Assembly: GCF_950295315.1 (NCBI RefSeq)
Contig: NC_080171.1
Span: 96,524,752-96,588,751, forward strand
Direction of reading: 5' to 3'
DNA: 64,000 nt
Source of the DNA: Erinaceus europaeus
Lineage: Eukaryota; Chordata; Mammalia; Eulipotyphla; Erinaceidae
Within the stretch, counting starts at the first letter, position 1. Every line of letters starts with the position of its first letter. Shown piece by piece: positions 32,036 through 42,905 of this stretch. The notes below the pieces were generated by a model, which was not told the origin of the DNA, ran no database searches, and worked only from the letters and a program-made list of their open reading frames with translations. The translations under genes and the position numbers were made by a program.

Positions 32036-32470
32036 CTTAAAAGTACCTAGTAATTAGTAGCTAAGACTTGAACATGCATTCACTTGTCATGTTTCACATA
32101 TCAACTCCTATTATCATTTATTATCCTTCTCCCTAATTTGATTTGTACATGAATTAGACATTGCCAGTGAATTACTTCCCACTAAAAAGCATGAACAGGC
32201 AGGTTAAGTTAGACGATGACTAAGTCCCCTGAAGCTGCCATTACTAGCCTAACAAAGTAAGCTACTCCAAATGCTAGGTCGGTCGCGTTGCTTCCAAGCA
32301 CTACATCCTTCTTGACCATACTTCCAGAACTTAGAACCCTCTACACCATTTTCTCAAACCCACCTCCACCAGCAATAAAATAAAAATAAGGAGATAGTCA
32401 CCTGATAAATAAGAATTTGGAGTTTGATAGGAAAAGGAAGAATAGTAAACTAGGTATGTTTTTAACAATT
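32036..32470. other. Unique DNA
   Basis: Contains CTAGGTCGGTCGCGTTGC (32274), a small CpG cluster with no other annotation. No gene recognised. Confidence 0.4.
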
Positions 32471-32471
32471 T

Positions 32472-32622
32472 TTTAAAGAATTTATTTATTTATTCAAGAG
32501 AAAGATAGGCAGAGACATAAAGAACCAGACATCATTCTGGTACATGTACTGCCAGGGGATTAAACTCCGGACCTCATGGTTGAGAATCTTGTGCTTCATC
32601 CACTGCGCCACCTCCCGGACCA
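32472..32622 (-). mobile_element. Type E SINE
   Basis: Antisense TTCTGGTACATGTACTG and head GGTCCGGGAGGTGGCGCAG (- strand). Confidence 0.92.
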
Positions 32623-32629
32623 CTGCTTT

Positions 32630-32752
32630 TAAAGATTTATCACGTATTAACGCTAAGAGGACAGAGAGAGAATGACAGCACCACTCTGGCACATACAGTG
32701 CCACAGACTGAACTTGAAAGCTCATGCTTGGAAGTCCAGCACTCTAGCTGTA
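32630..32752 (-). mobile_element. Old type E SINE
   Basis: CACTCTGGCACATACAGTGCC antisense. Decayed duplicate abutting the younger copy. Confidence 0.6.
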
Positions 32753-32755
32753 AGC

Positions 32756-33160
32756 TACATATTTCTAACTAAGAGGTTATGTACATAAACAAAAGGCTTG
32801 TTCCTTCTCTCTTATTTTGAGACTAAGCAACATTACGTTTCAGAAAATCTTGTTTCTCTGTACTGTTTAATTATTTAAGTTCTAAAAGCACTGTTTACTT
32901 TTGTTCAAATTCAACTGGTTTTTCAGCGAGGGCCTGTTGCCACCTAGTGGCGTAAATAGGAATAAATGCAACGTGCATTATAAATTTTCATCTATGCTTC
33001 CTGAAGAAACCATTAGATGGAAACTTACAAAATTTGAAGTAGAAGAGTCCTGAACCCATCTAGAAACCAGTTAGTTCTTTCGCGACTATATAAAAGCCTA
33101 ATATATATTCACACAAATAAAAGGAAATGGGTCAGAAATAAAGAGATAAAAAGTAAAATT
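32756..33160. other. Unique DNA
   Basis: GTTGCCACCTAGTGGCGTAA (32937) and GTTCTTTCGCGACTATATAAAAG (33072) are the only eye-catching motifs. The latter has a TATA-like ATATAAA but nothing shows that it is a promoter. Confidence 0.35.
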
Positions 33161-33162
33161 GG

Positions 33163-33590
33163 AGGGCCAAGGAGATAGCTCAACATGTCAGAGCATAAGA
33201 TGTGCAAACCTAAGCGCAAAGCACAAGGACCAGCATAAGGATCCTGGTTTGAGCCCCCGGCTCCCCACCTGCAGGGGAGTTGCTTCACAGGCAGTGAAGC
33301 AGGTCTGCAGGTGTCTATCTTTCTCTCCCCCTGTCTTCCCCTCCTCTCTCCATTTCTCTCTGTCCTATCCAACAACAATGACATCAATAACAATAATAAC
33401 TTCAACAATAAAACAATACGGGAAACAAAAAGGGAATAAATAAAATATAAAAAATTAAAATTTTTAATTTTTTTTTAAAAAAAAAAGATGTGCAAACCTG
33501 AGAACCCAGAGGACCCAGGTTCAATGCCATTCCCCAACATAAGGGAGAAATGAGCAATGCTATTGCCACACATGAAAAAATAAATTTCTG
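33163..33590 (+). mobile_element. Type F SINE split by a type A SINE
   Basis: GAGGGCCAAGGAGATAGCTC before, GGACCCAGGTTCAATGCC after the insert. Confidence 0.75.
33212..33484 (+). mobile_element. Type A SINE, 5'-truncated
   Basis: Perfect TSD AAGATGTGCAAACCT (33197-33211, 33485-33499). Starts AAGCGCAAAGCAC, A box lost. Confidence 0.96.
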
Positions 33591-33886
33591 CCTCCAGAAT
33601 TACTGCTGGGGTTTGGTGCCTGCACTATGAATCCACTGCTTCTGGACACCATTTTTCCCATTTTGTTGCCCTTGTTATTGCTGTCTTTTCTGTTGTTGGA
33701 TAGGACAGAGAAATAAAGAGGGTATGGTAGAGAGAGAGGGAGAAAAAGACACCTGTAGACTTACTTCACTGCTTGTGAAGCGACCTCCCCCTGCAGGTGG
33801 GGATCCCGGGGCTCGAACTGGAATCCTCATATAAGTCCTTGAGCTCCACGCCATGTGCGTTTAACCTGCTGTGCTACCGCCAGCCG
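33588..33886 (-). mobile_element. Type B SINE
   Basis: GCCTCCAGAATTACTGC antisense module. Head CGGCTGGCGGTAGCACAG (- strand). Confidence 0.92.
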
Positions 33887-33920
33887 TGAAAATTAGTATT
33901 TTTAATTAAAAATATAAAAT

Positions 33921-34072
33921 AAGGGCTGGGAAGACAGCATAACGGTTATGCAAAAAAAAAAAAAAAAAAACATTCATGCTTGAAACCCCAAGGCCATAGA
34001 TTCAATCCCAGGCACTACAGTACACCAGAGCTGAGTGGTGCTCTATTTACAATAAATATTTTTAATTAAAAA
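33921..34072 (+). mobile_element. Type D SINE with an internal A-run
   Basis: ATAACGGTTATGC followed by about 19 A before CATTCATGCTTG: an A expansion within the body. Confidence 0.88.
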
Positions 34073-34137
34073 AGAAACTTCAAAATAAAATAAAAATCGA
34101 GGCAGTATGGCATACAGATTAAGAACATGAGCTTTCA

Positions 34138-34310
34138 GGGGCTAGGAAACAGCTTGCCCAGCAGAACACATGGTTTCCATGTGTGAGTACCAGGTTCCAG
34201 GACCTAGCCAAGCAAGGAAGACCTATAAGAGGGAAACTTCACAGGCAGTGGAACAGTGCTATGGTATCTGTTTTGTACTTCCTCTCTTCTGGCACCATCT
34301 GGAAGGAGGG
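34138..34310 (+). mobile_element. Old SINE
   Basis: GGGGCTAGGAAACAGCTTGC and GAAACTTCACAGGCAGTGG. Confidence 0.6.
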
Positions 34311-34411
34311 AAGGAACGAAAGAAGACGGGGGAAGGTGAGTGGGAGGAAAGGAAGAGTTTGTGGGGAGCAGTGCAATTATATGTGTGGAACCCCTAAATG
34401 ACACTGGTGGT

Positions 34412-34419
<8 letters not shown>

Positions 34420-34455
<36 letters not shown>
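34420..34455. repeat. (CA)n microsatellite
   Basis: About 17 CA units. 34311-34419 has no feature. Confidence 0.95.
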
Positions 34456-34456
<1 letters not shown>

Positions 34457-34464
34457 AAACACAA

Positions 34465-34587
34465 TCACACAAACTCCACAGTTCTGCTGAAGTATCCTTG
34501 GGGCTTCCCTAGATGCTGTGTGGCTCAATCCCAGGGACTTACACAAATAAGGCATGGACTCTACAGGTAAATTATCTCCTAGTCCTT
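34465..34587 (-). mobile_element. Old SINE
   Basis: Antisense GGCTCAATCCCAGGGAC and GGACTAGGAGATAATTTACC (- strand). Confidence 0.5.
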
Positions 34588-34626
34588 AAGGCTGGTTCAA
34601 TTTTCAAAAATCAGTTGGTCTATACT

Positions 34627-34761
34627 GGCTGGGGGAAATGCCTCACATAGTACATAGAACTATGTCTGTAGTCAGTCCCTGGTTAATTCTCTACCACATT
34701 ACCAGAATGGTGCTTCGGTTTGTCTCTGATGCATGCGAAACTCTCTCATAACTAATAAAGT
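34627..34761 (+). mobile_element. Type F SINE
   Basis: GGCTGGGGGAAATGCCTCAC and CACATTACCAGAATGGTGC, ending ACTAATAAAG. Confidence 0.6.
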
Positions 34762-35118
34762 CATTCTGGTGGTAGGAACTGTGTGGAGTTGTATACTTTT
34801 TTTTTAATATTTATTTATTTTCCCTTTTGTTGCCCTTGTTTTTCATTATTGCAGTGATTATTGATGTTGTCGTTGTTGAATAGGACAGAGAGAAATGGAG
34901 AGAGGAGGGGAAGACAGAGATGGGGAAAGAAAGACACCTGCAGGCCTGCTTAACTGCCTATGAAGCGACTCCCCTGCAGGTGGGGAGCTGGGGGCTTGAA
35001 CCGGGAGCCTTACACTGGTCCTTGAGCTTTGCGCCACCTGCGCTTAACCTGCTGTACTACTGCCCGACTCCCAGTTGTTTTTTGTCAGTGTCTCTTTTAT
35101 AAATAAAATTTTAAAAAA
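34762..35118 (+). mobile_element. Dispersed repeat G or L1 3' terminus, split by a SINE
   Basis: TCTGGTGGTAGGAACTGTG before and TTTTTTGTCAGTGTCTC ... ATAAATAAAATTTT after the SINE match a UTR terminus I recall from hedgehog repeats. Confidence 0.45.
34798..35072 (-). mobile_element. Type A SINE
   Basis: Full length. B box antisense GGGGGCTTGAACCGGG. Head GGGAGTCGGGCAGTAGTAC (- strand). Confidence 0.94.
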
Positions 35119-35127
35119 AAGTCAGTG

Positions 35128-35262
35128 TAGGGTGGGAGAGAATTGTTACTGAAATAGACCCAGATACCCGAGGCTGTAAAGTCCCAGCTTCAATCCCCCA
35201 CCACCACCATAAACCAGAGCTTAGTAATGCTCTGGTTTAAAAAAAAAAAAAAAAAAAAAAAG
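35128..35262 (+). mobile_element. Type D SINE
   Basis: CCCGAGGCTGTAAAGTCCCAG and CCAGAGCTTAGTAATGCTC, A-run tail of more than 20. Confidence 0.82.
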
Positions 35263-35452
35263 TCACTAATTCACCATTTTGACAACTGAGGTAGACGTAT
35301 AAGTAGTATTTCGAAAATCTGGCATTCATGATTCAAGTCTCCTAGTAAACTAGAAAAACAAAGGACATTAACAGCATCTACAAAAAAATGTATATATTTC
35401 AAAACAGTCAACAGGGAAAGAGGGTGGTACTGGCACAAATAAACAAAAAAGG

Positions 35453-35832
35453 AGTGGGGTAGAGAGTATAGTGGCTATGCAAAGTGACATTTTGCCTCCA
35501 GGGTTATCACTGGGGATCAGAAAGAATCCACTGCTCCTGGAGGCTATTTTTTTCCCCTTTTGTTGCCCTTGTTTATCGTTATTATTGCTCTCCTCACTGT
35601 TGGATAGGACAGAGAAACAGAGAGAAGGGGAAGAAAGGGGGAGAGAAAGATAGCTGCAGACCTGCTTCACCACTTGGAAGTGACACCCCCCCCCACACCC
35701 CCCGCAGTTGGGGAGCCAGGATCCTTGAGTCAGTCCTTGTGGCCTCATGTCTGAGGCTCCCAAGTCCCAGGTTTAACCCCTAAAACACCATAAGCCAGAG
35801 CTGAGCAGTGCTCTAGTAAAAAAAAAAAAAAA
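35453..35832 (+). mobile_element. Type D SINE split by a type B SINE
   Basis: GGGGTAGAGAGTATAGTGGC before and CCTCATGTCTGAGGCTCCC after the insert. A-run tail. 35263-35452 has nothing. Confidence 0.88.
35490..35740 (-). mobile_element. Type B SINE nested in a type D SINE
   Basis: GCCTCCAGGGTTATCACTG module. Head lost. B-box region replaced by a C-rich run. Confidence 0.88.
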
Positions 35833-36131
35833 GGAATACAAGCAAGCCCAAGCAAAGAAACCTCTAAAATAAATGCCTTCATGGTCAAGTAATTTTTCAA
35901 CAAGATTACCTACATTATTTACAGGGAAAGGACAACCTCCAGTGAGCAGTAATGAAAAAATTGAATATTCACATACCAAGAATGAACCTCAAGTCCAACA
36001 TATACATAAAAAAATTACTCAAACATCTAGATCAAACACCTAAATACAACCCAAATATTATTCAATTTTTAAAGGACATAGGAAAAGAACTTCATTCCTT
36101 AGTTATGACACCAAAGACAGATTAACAGGAT

Positions 36132-36398
36132 AGGGAGTTGGGCGGTAGCACAGTGGGTTAAACGCATGTGGTGCGAAGCTCAAGGACCAGCGTAAGGATC
36201 CTGGTTCAAGCCCTCGGCTCCTCACCTGCAGGAAAGTCACTTCACAGGCAGTGAAGCAGGTCTGCAGGTGTCTCTCTCTCCCTGTCTTCCCTTCCTCTCT
36301 CCATTTGTCTCTGTCCTATCCAACAATGACAACAACAATAACTACAACAATAAAACAAGGGCAACAAAAGGGAATGAATAAATAAATATTTTTTAAAA
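36132..36398 (+). mobile_element. Type A SINE
   Basis: TSD AGATTAACAG(G/A)AT near 36119 and 36399. 35833-36118 is unique AT-rich. Confidence 0.94.
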
Positions 36399-36514
36399 GA
36401 TTAACAGAATAAACTGGACTACATAAAAATTAAAAGGGTATAAAAGGACACTAGACTGAAGACAATCCATAGAATGTCTAAGAAGGAAATACAAAGTAGA
36501 AAGAGCAAAGAGAA

Positions 36515-36700
36515 TGGCTCACTTAACGATGGCCATTTTGAATAACAAGCCACCTCATCACTTGGGGTCCTAGTCAGGGAATCCTTGGATTCCCACATAG
36601 ATACTATGGGTCTAGATCTCTTCACCATCACAGGTACACCCCACCAGGAATGTCATTAGATTTTCTGTGGGTCTCTTCAGGACCTTACCCTCACTACAAA
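36515..36700 (+). mobile_element. Dispersed repeat G, 5' part
   Basis: GGGGTCCTAGTCAGGGAATCC ... GGTCTAGATCTCTTCACC ... CCACCAGGAATGTCATTAGA aligns with 61380-61520. Confidence 0.65.
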
Positions 36701-36710
36701 CTAGCATTGT

Positions 36711-36768
36711 TAGGTCCCAGGTTCAATCCCCTGCATGACTAACCATAAGCCAAAGCTGATCAGTGCGG
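36711..36768 (+). mobile_element. Type D SINE fragment
   Basis: GTCCCAGGTTCAATCCCC and CCAAAGCTGATCAGTG only. Confidence 0.7.
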
Positions 36769-36838
36769 AAGGAAGGAAGGAAGGAAGGAAGGAAGGAAGG
36801 AAGGAAGGAAGGAAGGAAGGGAGGGAGGGAGGGAGGGA
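36769..36838. repeat. (GGAA)n microsatellite
   Basis: About 14 GGAA units then (GGGA)n. It grew at a SINE end. Confidence 0.97.
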
Positions 36839-36844
36839 ATCAGT

Positions 36845-36985
36845 ATGCTAGAAGCCCAAGAGTGCAGTGGATGAAGTATCACAGATGCAAACATGAGGTC
36901 CCCAAGTTTGACCCCCAGCATCACAGTCCCAGAGTGGTGCTCTGGTTCTCTCTTCTCCCCTTCCCCATTAAAAGATTTAAAATAT
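36845..36985 (+). mobile_element. Type E SINE
   Basis: AACATGAGGTCCCCAAGTTTG and CAGAGTGGTGCTCTGGTTC. Confidence 0.8.
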
Positions 36986-37330
36986 ATATAGCGATATGCT
37001 AAGTGGAAAAAGTCAGGCATGAAAGGATAAATACTATAAATGATTCTGTCTATATGTGATACTTAAGAGTAGTCAAATTCAAAGAGTGATGGTTGCCATG
37101 GTTGGGAGATACCATTACTGGGTACAATTTTCTTGTTTATAAGGAAAATAAAAAAAAGATTTCTGCAGACAGACATAATATGTGATTGTGAGTAAAGTCA
37201 CAATTTTACATAGAAAAATATGTCATGACTTTTCCAGCAACCCAATAATTGCCTAACAATATGAACATACTTTCTGGCATTAAACTGTACACATAAATGG
37301 TTAAGATAAAATATACTTGACCACAACTTT
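36986..37330 (+). mobile_element. L1 3' UTR fragment, old
   Basis: GATATGCTAAGTGGAAAAAG ... GTAGTCAAATTCAAAGAGTG ... AAACTGTACACATAAATGG keep the order of the mammalian L1 3' region. Confidence 0.75.
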
Positions 37331-38525
37331 TAAGAAGAACTTATAGCTAGCATCATGTTTGATAATGAAATAGTAAATTTTTTCTTTGCCCCAAGATCAA
37401 AACACAAGACTATCACTCTCACCATCTTTTTTTAACATTGGACTGGATGGCAATCTTAGTCGAAGAAAGTAAATGAGCTAAAAAGATAAAAGTCATGAAC
37501 AACAAAAAGAATAAGAATGTCTTTATTCACAGGTATACATATAAAAAGTTCTAAATTTTTTATTTTTAAAAGTTACTATAACTAGTAAACTAATTTAACA
37601 ATGATGTATGATACAAATACAAAAATCAATGTTACTTCTACATACTAGCAACAAACATCTGGAAAATTAAAAATATACTAATGTCATTTACAATATCATT
37701 AGAAAATATAATACTTTGTGGTAAATTTAAAGTATGAGATTTCCACACTAGTGTCTGAAAAACATTGGCTAAGAAAAATCATAGACTCCTAATCAAAGAT
37801 AGATTTCAGATTAGAAGACAATTCTAAGAAAACAGTTATCCCCAAATTGTTAGTCAATACAATAGTCAAAATCAACAGGCTTTTTGTGGGTAAAATTTAC
37901 AGTCTGATCCTTAAATTAGTAAGTAAATAAAAACCAAGTAAAAACCGAGAATAGTCAAATCCTCTTAGAAAAGGCGGCAACTAGAGGACTGATAGTCCCT
38001 GATTTCAATATATTTATTGCAAAACAATAATAAATGTTGAATTACTGATAGATTGACTATTTTCTTTAATTAAACGTATATAAAGATCAAGTTATTTTAA
38101 CAAGTAACAAAAATTTCAGTGAGAAGTATTTTCAACAAACAACATGGCAACAAATGTACATTCACATAAAAAAGTTCATTTAAATCTCATACCATACAAA
38201 AAGAAATTAGTTAAGTTATAGACATAAATATAAAAACTAAAGCCATAAAATTTCAAGTGAAGAATCAGACTACCTTTGCATGCACTGGTTAAGTCATGAT
38301 ATTTTAGACAGGGCAACAGAAAGCACTAATTATGAAATATAAAATAAACTGGAATTCAAAAAACTACAAAGTCTTGTCAAAAAATACATTGACAAGTTAA
38401 CAGAAAGTTAAAGACTGGGAATATCCACAACACATACATGTGGTGAAGATCTTCTACCATAATAGACATATCCAAATCCAAAACTGAACAAAATAGTAAA
38501 AAGATTAAAAGTTTTTCTTTTAATT
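37331..38525 (+). mobile_element. Decayed L1 ORF2
   Basis: About 1.2 kb in which successive ORF2 landmarks can be followed: CAAGACTATCACTCTCACC, TTCTACATACTAGCAACAAAC, CATTTACAATATCATTAG, GAAAAGGCGGCAACTAGAGG and GGAATATCCACAACAC. Many indels and stops, no coding capacity. It lies downstream of an L1 3' UTR on the same strand, so it is a separate insertion or a rearrangement. Confidence 0.75.
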
Positions 38526-38529
38526 GTAC

Positions 38530-39093
38530 TAGATTTATTAGTTGGGACTTGGTGCCTGCATGACAAATCCACTGCTCCTGGCAGTCATATATTCCTTTCT
38601 TTCCTTCCTTCCTTTCTTCCTTTTCTTTCTCTTTCTTCCTTTTCTTTCTTCCCCTTTCTTTCTCATTTCTTTTCCTATTTGACAGGACAGATAGAAAATA
38701 AGAGGGGCTAGGTGGTGGTGCCTGGTTGAGTGCATATGCATATGTGACAATGCACATGGACTTGGGTTCAAGCACTAGGTGCCCACCTGCAAGGGGAAAG
38801 CTTCACAAGTGGTGAAGCAGTGCTGCAGGTGTCTCTCTGTCTCTATCCCTCTATTATTATCCCTTCCCTCTTGATTTCTGGCTGTCTATAAAGATAAAAA
38901 TATTATCTAATAAAGATAATATCTTTTTAATTAAGAGGAAGGGGAAGATAGGCAGAGAAAGACAGACACCTGCAGACCAACTTCACCGCTTGTAAAGCTT
39001 CTCCCTGTGGGGGTTGGGGTGGGAACAGGACTCAAGCCAGGATCTTACCGCATGGTAATATGTGTGCTTAACCAGGTGCGCCACTGCACCCCA
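38530..39093 (-). mobile_element. SINE split by a nested SINE
   Basis: The 3' part (38530-38702, with a (CTTT)n-like expansion of its tail) and the 5' part (38930-39093, head GGTGCAGTGGCGCACCTGG on the - strand) flank a type C copy. Confidence 0.85.
38703..38929 (+). mobile_element. Type C SINE nested in an opposite-strand SINE
   Basis: GAGGGGCTAGGTGGTGGTGC head to AATAAAGATAATATC. Flanks AATAAGAGG / AATTAAGAGG. Confidence 0.88.
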
Positions 39094-39095
39094 AC

Positions 39096-39378
39096 TGTTT
39101 TAATTGCTACCAGGGTTACCCCTGGGGTTCAGTGTTGTACTATGAATCTGCTACTCCCAGCAGCCATTATTTCCTTTTTTTTTTCCTTCTTCTTCTTCTT
39201 TGTATTTTATTGGATAGGACAGAGAAATTCAGAGGGGAGGAAGAAAACTGAGGAAAAAGGAAAGATAGGGATCTGCAGATCTGCTTCACCACCCACTAAG
39301 CTTCTCCCTTGCAAGTAGGGAGGGGGGCTGAAACCCAGGTCTTTGTGCACTCAACCAGGTGTTCCACCACTTGGTCCC
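39096..39378 (-). mobile_element. Type B SINE, older
   Basis: CTACCAGGGTTACCCCTGG module and head GGGGACCAAGTGGTGGAAC (- strand). Confidence 0.85.
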
Positions 39379-39379
39379 C

Positions 39380-39960
39380 TGAATAACTAAAATCAAAAAG
39401 TCAGTATCACCAAATGCTTACAATGACGCAGACTACTCAAATATATACGGAAAATACTTTGGAAAACCAGCAATTTCATAAAAAATTTGACACATTATCT
39501 ACCGAATAATTCCTAGACCTAAACATATGAACAGTTCTCATTCATTGCACCTCCTGACTAGAAATCTGTCTTCTCTTTAGTGACTATAGCATTCCATTAC
39601 ACAGATAAATCTACAAGCTGTATTTAACTACTCAAACTTTGTTTCCAAGTATCTGTGAATACACATTTTGCATATGTGTCACTTCTTATAAGTACATAGA
39701 CATAAATTGTTAACCATTTTAAACTTTAAACTAATAAGTCTGCAAAAAAATCCAAACATATTTTAGTTTTAACATGTATTATTAAATGCACAAGAACCTG
39801 CAAAGTAAACAGACTGTCTTGACTTTATGAAAACTATGGTGGTTATCAGAGGGAAGGAAGTTGCTCAGGAACTTTTGATGGTGATGGAGTTATATATGCA
39901 CAGTGTGAAACTGTCTCTGAAATCTTATAACTACTAATCACTAACCATTAAAATCATATT
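39380..39960 (+). mobile_element. L1 ORF2 end and 3' UTR, old
   Basis: ATCAAAAAGTCAGTATCACC at the start is ORF2-end-like, and GACTTTATGAAAACTATGGTGG ... CTAATCACTAACCATTAAAATC the terminal UTR. The middle (39545-39800) is barely recognisable. Confidence 0.6.
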
Positions 39961-41040
39961 AAATTAGTGGTAACACATGTAGCAGTTGTAAACTTAAATG
40001 CTTACAGAAGATTGGCAGGAGACAAACAGATGGAGGACATATGGGTCCATGACAAACCTCAAAGAGCCTAGGATGAGTCTGTGTGAGTCTTTCTCTGCCC
40101 TCAAAACACTGCTGTAATACTCATGGAAAAAAAAACAATCCCAGCTGCCTATCTAGCTTTAGTTTCTTCTCATTCACTCTTTACAAATCTCCAGACCCAG
40201 ATGTTCAAGCATTCCCTGCACCCATCAGAGATAATGGCAGAGATCCCTGACCATCCAGGATCCAACAACAGCCTTTGAATACAACTATCTTTTCATCAAT
40301 TGTAAACAAGTCCTAAACTCTTGACTCCATAGGGAGTCCCTACCAAGTCAGTATAAACTCTGAAATAGGGGCAGAGGTCAAGGGAATGAGAGCTCAACCC
40401 AAAGCTGAATCTCATCCCACCCCCACATGGTTCAAAAGAATCCTTATCAGAAGGGAACTCCCTGGCAAAAGGCCTCATTCAAGAGCCCTGATCTATCAGT
40501 GATCTAGCAGATTTCAGCTGAAGCTTTGGAAGTGGGTTCTGAGAACTGTTATGAATGTGAAATATCTCAATCATTAACAGAATGGTGTGGAAGAAAGGTG
40601 ACATAAGAAGGAAAACAATGGAAGCTTACATACCTCCCATCATTTGTTTCAGGAAAGAACCTGTTCTACAAAAAGTGGAATAATCCTGAACATGAATCAC
40701 AAAAGAAATCTCATTGGGAACTTACTCCACAGTGAATTACTCTACTTTGTGTCCAAAATCATTGTAATATATACAAAGGAACCCAAATGACACTAAGAAT
40801 ATTGCCTTTATCTTTCTGTGCACAGAAGGCCTGTAATTATATGTTATAAATCATTAGAGGGCCTTAAAGTCTTCCATCAGCATTTAAGACCTGTCACAGA
40901 GAGGAAGATAGAGGAGATTAGTTAAAGCTGAGGTGCTGAAGTCTGACACTTCCACAAACTTCCACAATGTACTTTGGGATAATATATTTAACTTCTCCAG
41001 GCCTCAGAGTTCTCATCTGGAAAACAGTGGTACTTTCAAG
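39961..41040. other. Unique block, no gene seen
   Basis: More than 1 kb without SINEs, moderately GC-rich at 40130-40550. A MIR lies at about 40935-41035 (CTCCAGGCCTCAGAGTTCTCATC). AGGTCAAGGGA at 40376 resembles a nuclear-receptor half-site. No protein domain on either strand. Confidence 0.45.
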
Positions 41041-41156
41041 AGTGGGAAGACAATATAACTGTTATGCAAATTACTTTTATGTCTGGGCCTCTTGAGGTCC
41101 CAGGTTCAATCCCCAGCACTACTATAAGGTTAGTCAGAGCTGAGCAGTACTCTGGT
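41041..41156 (+). mobile_element. Type D SINE
   Basis: AAGACAATATAACTGTTATG and CAGAGCTGAGCAGTACTCTGG. Confidence 0.88.
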
Positions 41157-41170
41157 AAGATAAACATTTT

Positions 41171-41476
41171 TTCAATTTTTTTAAATATTCATTCATTTAT
41201 TTATTTTCCCTTTTGTTGCCTTTTTTATTGTTGTGGTAGTTGTTGTTACTGATGTTGTCATTGTTGGATAGGACAGAGAAATGGAGCGAGGAGGGGAAGA
41301 CAGTGAGGGGGAGAGAAAGATAGACACCTGCAGACCTGCTTCACTGCCTGTGAAGCAACTCCCCTGCAGATGGGGAGCCGGGGGCTCGAACCAGGATCCT
41401 TACGCTGGTCCTTGCACTTTGCACCACATGCGCTTAACCCACGTGCGCTTAACCCACTGCGCTACCGCCGACTCCC
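41171..41476 (-). mobile_element. Type A SINE with a duplicated A-box segment
   Basis: Perfect TSD AAGATAAACATTTT (41157-41170, 41477-41490). The 15-bp unit TGCGCTTAACCCACG is tandemly doubled (41429-41458), so the tRNA-like head has two overlapping A-box copies. Confidence 0.96.
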
Positions 41477-41519
41477 AAGATAAACATTTTAAAAATAAAA
41501 AGCAGTTTCTTAAAATATA

Positions 41520-41719
41520 TTTTAAGTATTTTATTTTTTTTGATAGAGAGAAATTAAGACATAAAGGGAAGAAAGGAAGAGAACGGGAAGATACCTGCAG
41601 CACTACTTCACCAATCGTGAAGCTTTCCCCTTGCAAGTGGGAAACAGGGACTTGAACATGGGTCCTTGCGCACTGAGCATAATTTGTGTGCTCTACCAGA
41701 TGCACCACCACCTTATCCC
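41520..41719 (-). mobile_element. Type C SINE
   Basis: Antisense GGGACTTGAACATGGGTCC and head GGGGATAAGGTGGTGGTGC (- strand). Confidence 0.88.
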
Positions 41720-41984
41720 CATGGTAGTTTCTTTTTAAACAGGCTTAATGAATACTTTAGAAATGGAGGTAAAACACTTAATGTATAACAAGGCTTAGTT
41801 ATTTTTATTATGTGTAGCAGTGGTAGTAGTAATAAAAGTCATAAATCAAGTGTTCTGTCTTCTGACTAGAGTCCTGAGAGGCCAGGAACAGAGTCTTGGT
41901 TTGGGGCACATACATCAGAGGGAAGGAAAAAAAAAAAAAAAAAAAGGAAGTGAAAAGTACAATGGACTGGAGAGGAGAGAGGAA

Positions 41985-42140
41985 GAGAGGAAGAGAGGCT
42001 GAAAGAAGCATAATGGTTTGCATTATGCTAAAGACTTTCAAACCAGAGGCTCCCACAAACAGGGTTTAATCCCCAACACCACCATAAACCAGAGCAAAAC
42101 AATGATACGGTCTAGGCGTGTGTCATACTTTCATTAAAAA
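41985..42140 (+). mobile_element. Type D SINE, diverged
   Basis: AGCATAATGGTTTGCATTATG and CCACCATAAACCAGAGC. Preceded by A- and GA-rich DNA. Confidence 0.7.
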
Positions 42141-42566
42141 ATATTTTAATAAAATATTTTACTAAAAAAGAACAATAGGGTAGGTATTATAAATCAAGTT
42201 TAAAACCCAACAATTTTATAATTCTTTTCATTGAATATATACTATGAACTTAATATATAAGTACCCCAAAACACTGATTTTCTTTACTTCTTTGATCTCT
42301 AGTTTATAGCTAAGAATCTACAGGTACTTGTGACATATATTTTTTTTTGCCCCTTAAGGGACTTGCACAAAGTTCTTCAGACCCAAAACATGTGACAGAT
42401 GCAAAATCAGAACAGCAGTGCTCTCAAGCTGTCTTGTCTTGAAGCTGTTTTTTTATCTTGCCTGCTCATTTTGCCATTGTACATGGATGGTTGATGGGCA
42501 TACACCACTATGGCATGAGAAAACAAAGATTTATAATTTTGAGTCTCTTGAAATGTTGATATGGTC
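42141..42566. other. Unique AT-rich DNA
   Basis: A faint MIR/L2 trace (TTAAGGGACTTGCACAAAG at 42355) on the - strand. Otherwise nothing. Confidence 0.4.
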
Positions 42567-42665
42567 TGGGGGGACAGCATAATGGTTATCTAAGAAGACT
42601 ATCATACCTGAGGCACCAATGGTCCCAGGTTCAATTCCCAGCACTACCACAAACCAGGGTTTTGC
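42567..42665 (+). mobile_element. Type D SINE
   Basis: GGGGGGACAGCATAATGGTT and GTCCCAGGTTCAATTCCC. Confidence 0.82.
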
Positions 42666-42764
42666 TCAGATAGGCAAGCGGGTAGAGGAAAAGAAAATGT
42701 TCAAATACCTAAGTTCATCCAGCAGCAAAAAATACATACACAAGTATTTTTAAATCCAAGTAAA

Positions 42765-42905
42765 AGATAGGAAGATAGCTCACTGGGCAGGGCACCTCTC
42801 TTGACATGCAAAGAGCCTAGGTTCCAGCCCTAGCATACATGAAAGGTGTTGTGGACTGAAGTAAACTCCATTATTATGTCTTCTCTCACTTTCTCGTCAA
42901 ATGAA
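42765..42905 (+). mobile_element. Type F SINE
   Basis: GATAGGAAGATAGCTCACTG and GGTTCCAGCCCTAGC. Confidence 0.62.

Noticed and set aside
33072..33094. TATA-like ATATAAA after TTTCGCGAC as a promoter
   Set aside because: Isolated motif in AT-rich DNA with no downstream transcript signature.
40296..40478. 60-codon frame on the - strand as a possible exon
   Set aside because: No flanking splice sites of quality, no recognisable domain, and not NR6A1 sequence.
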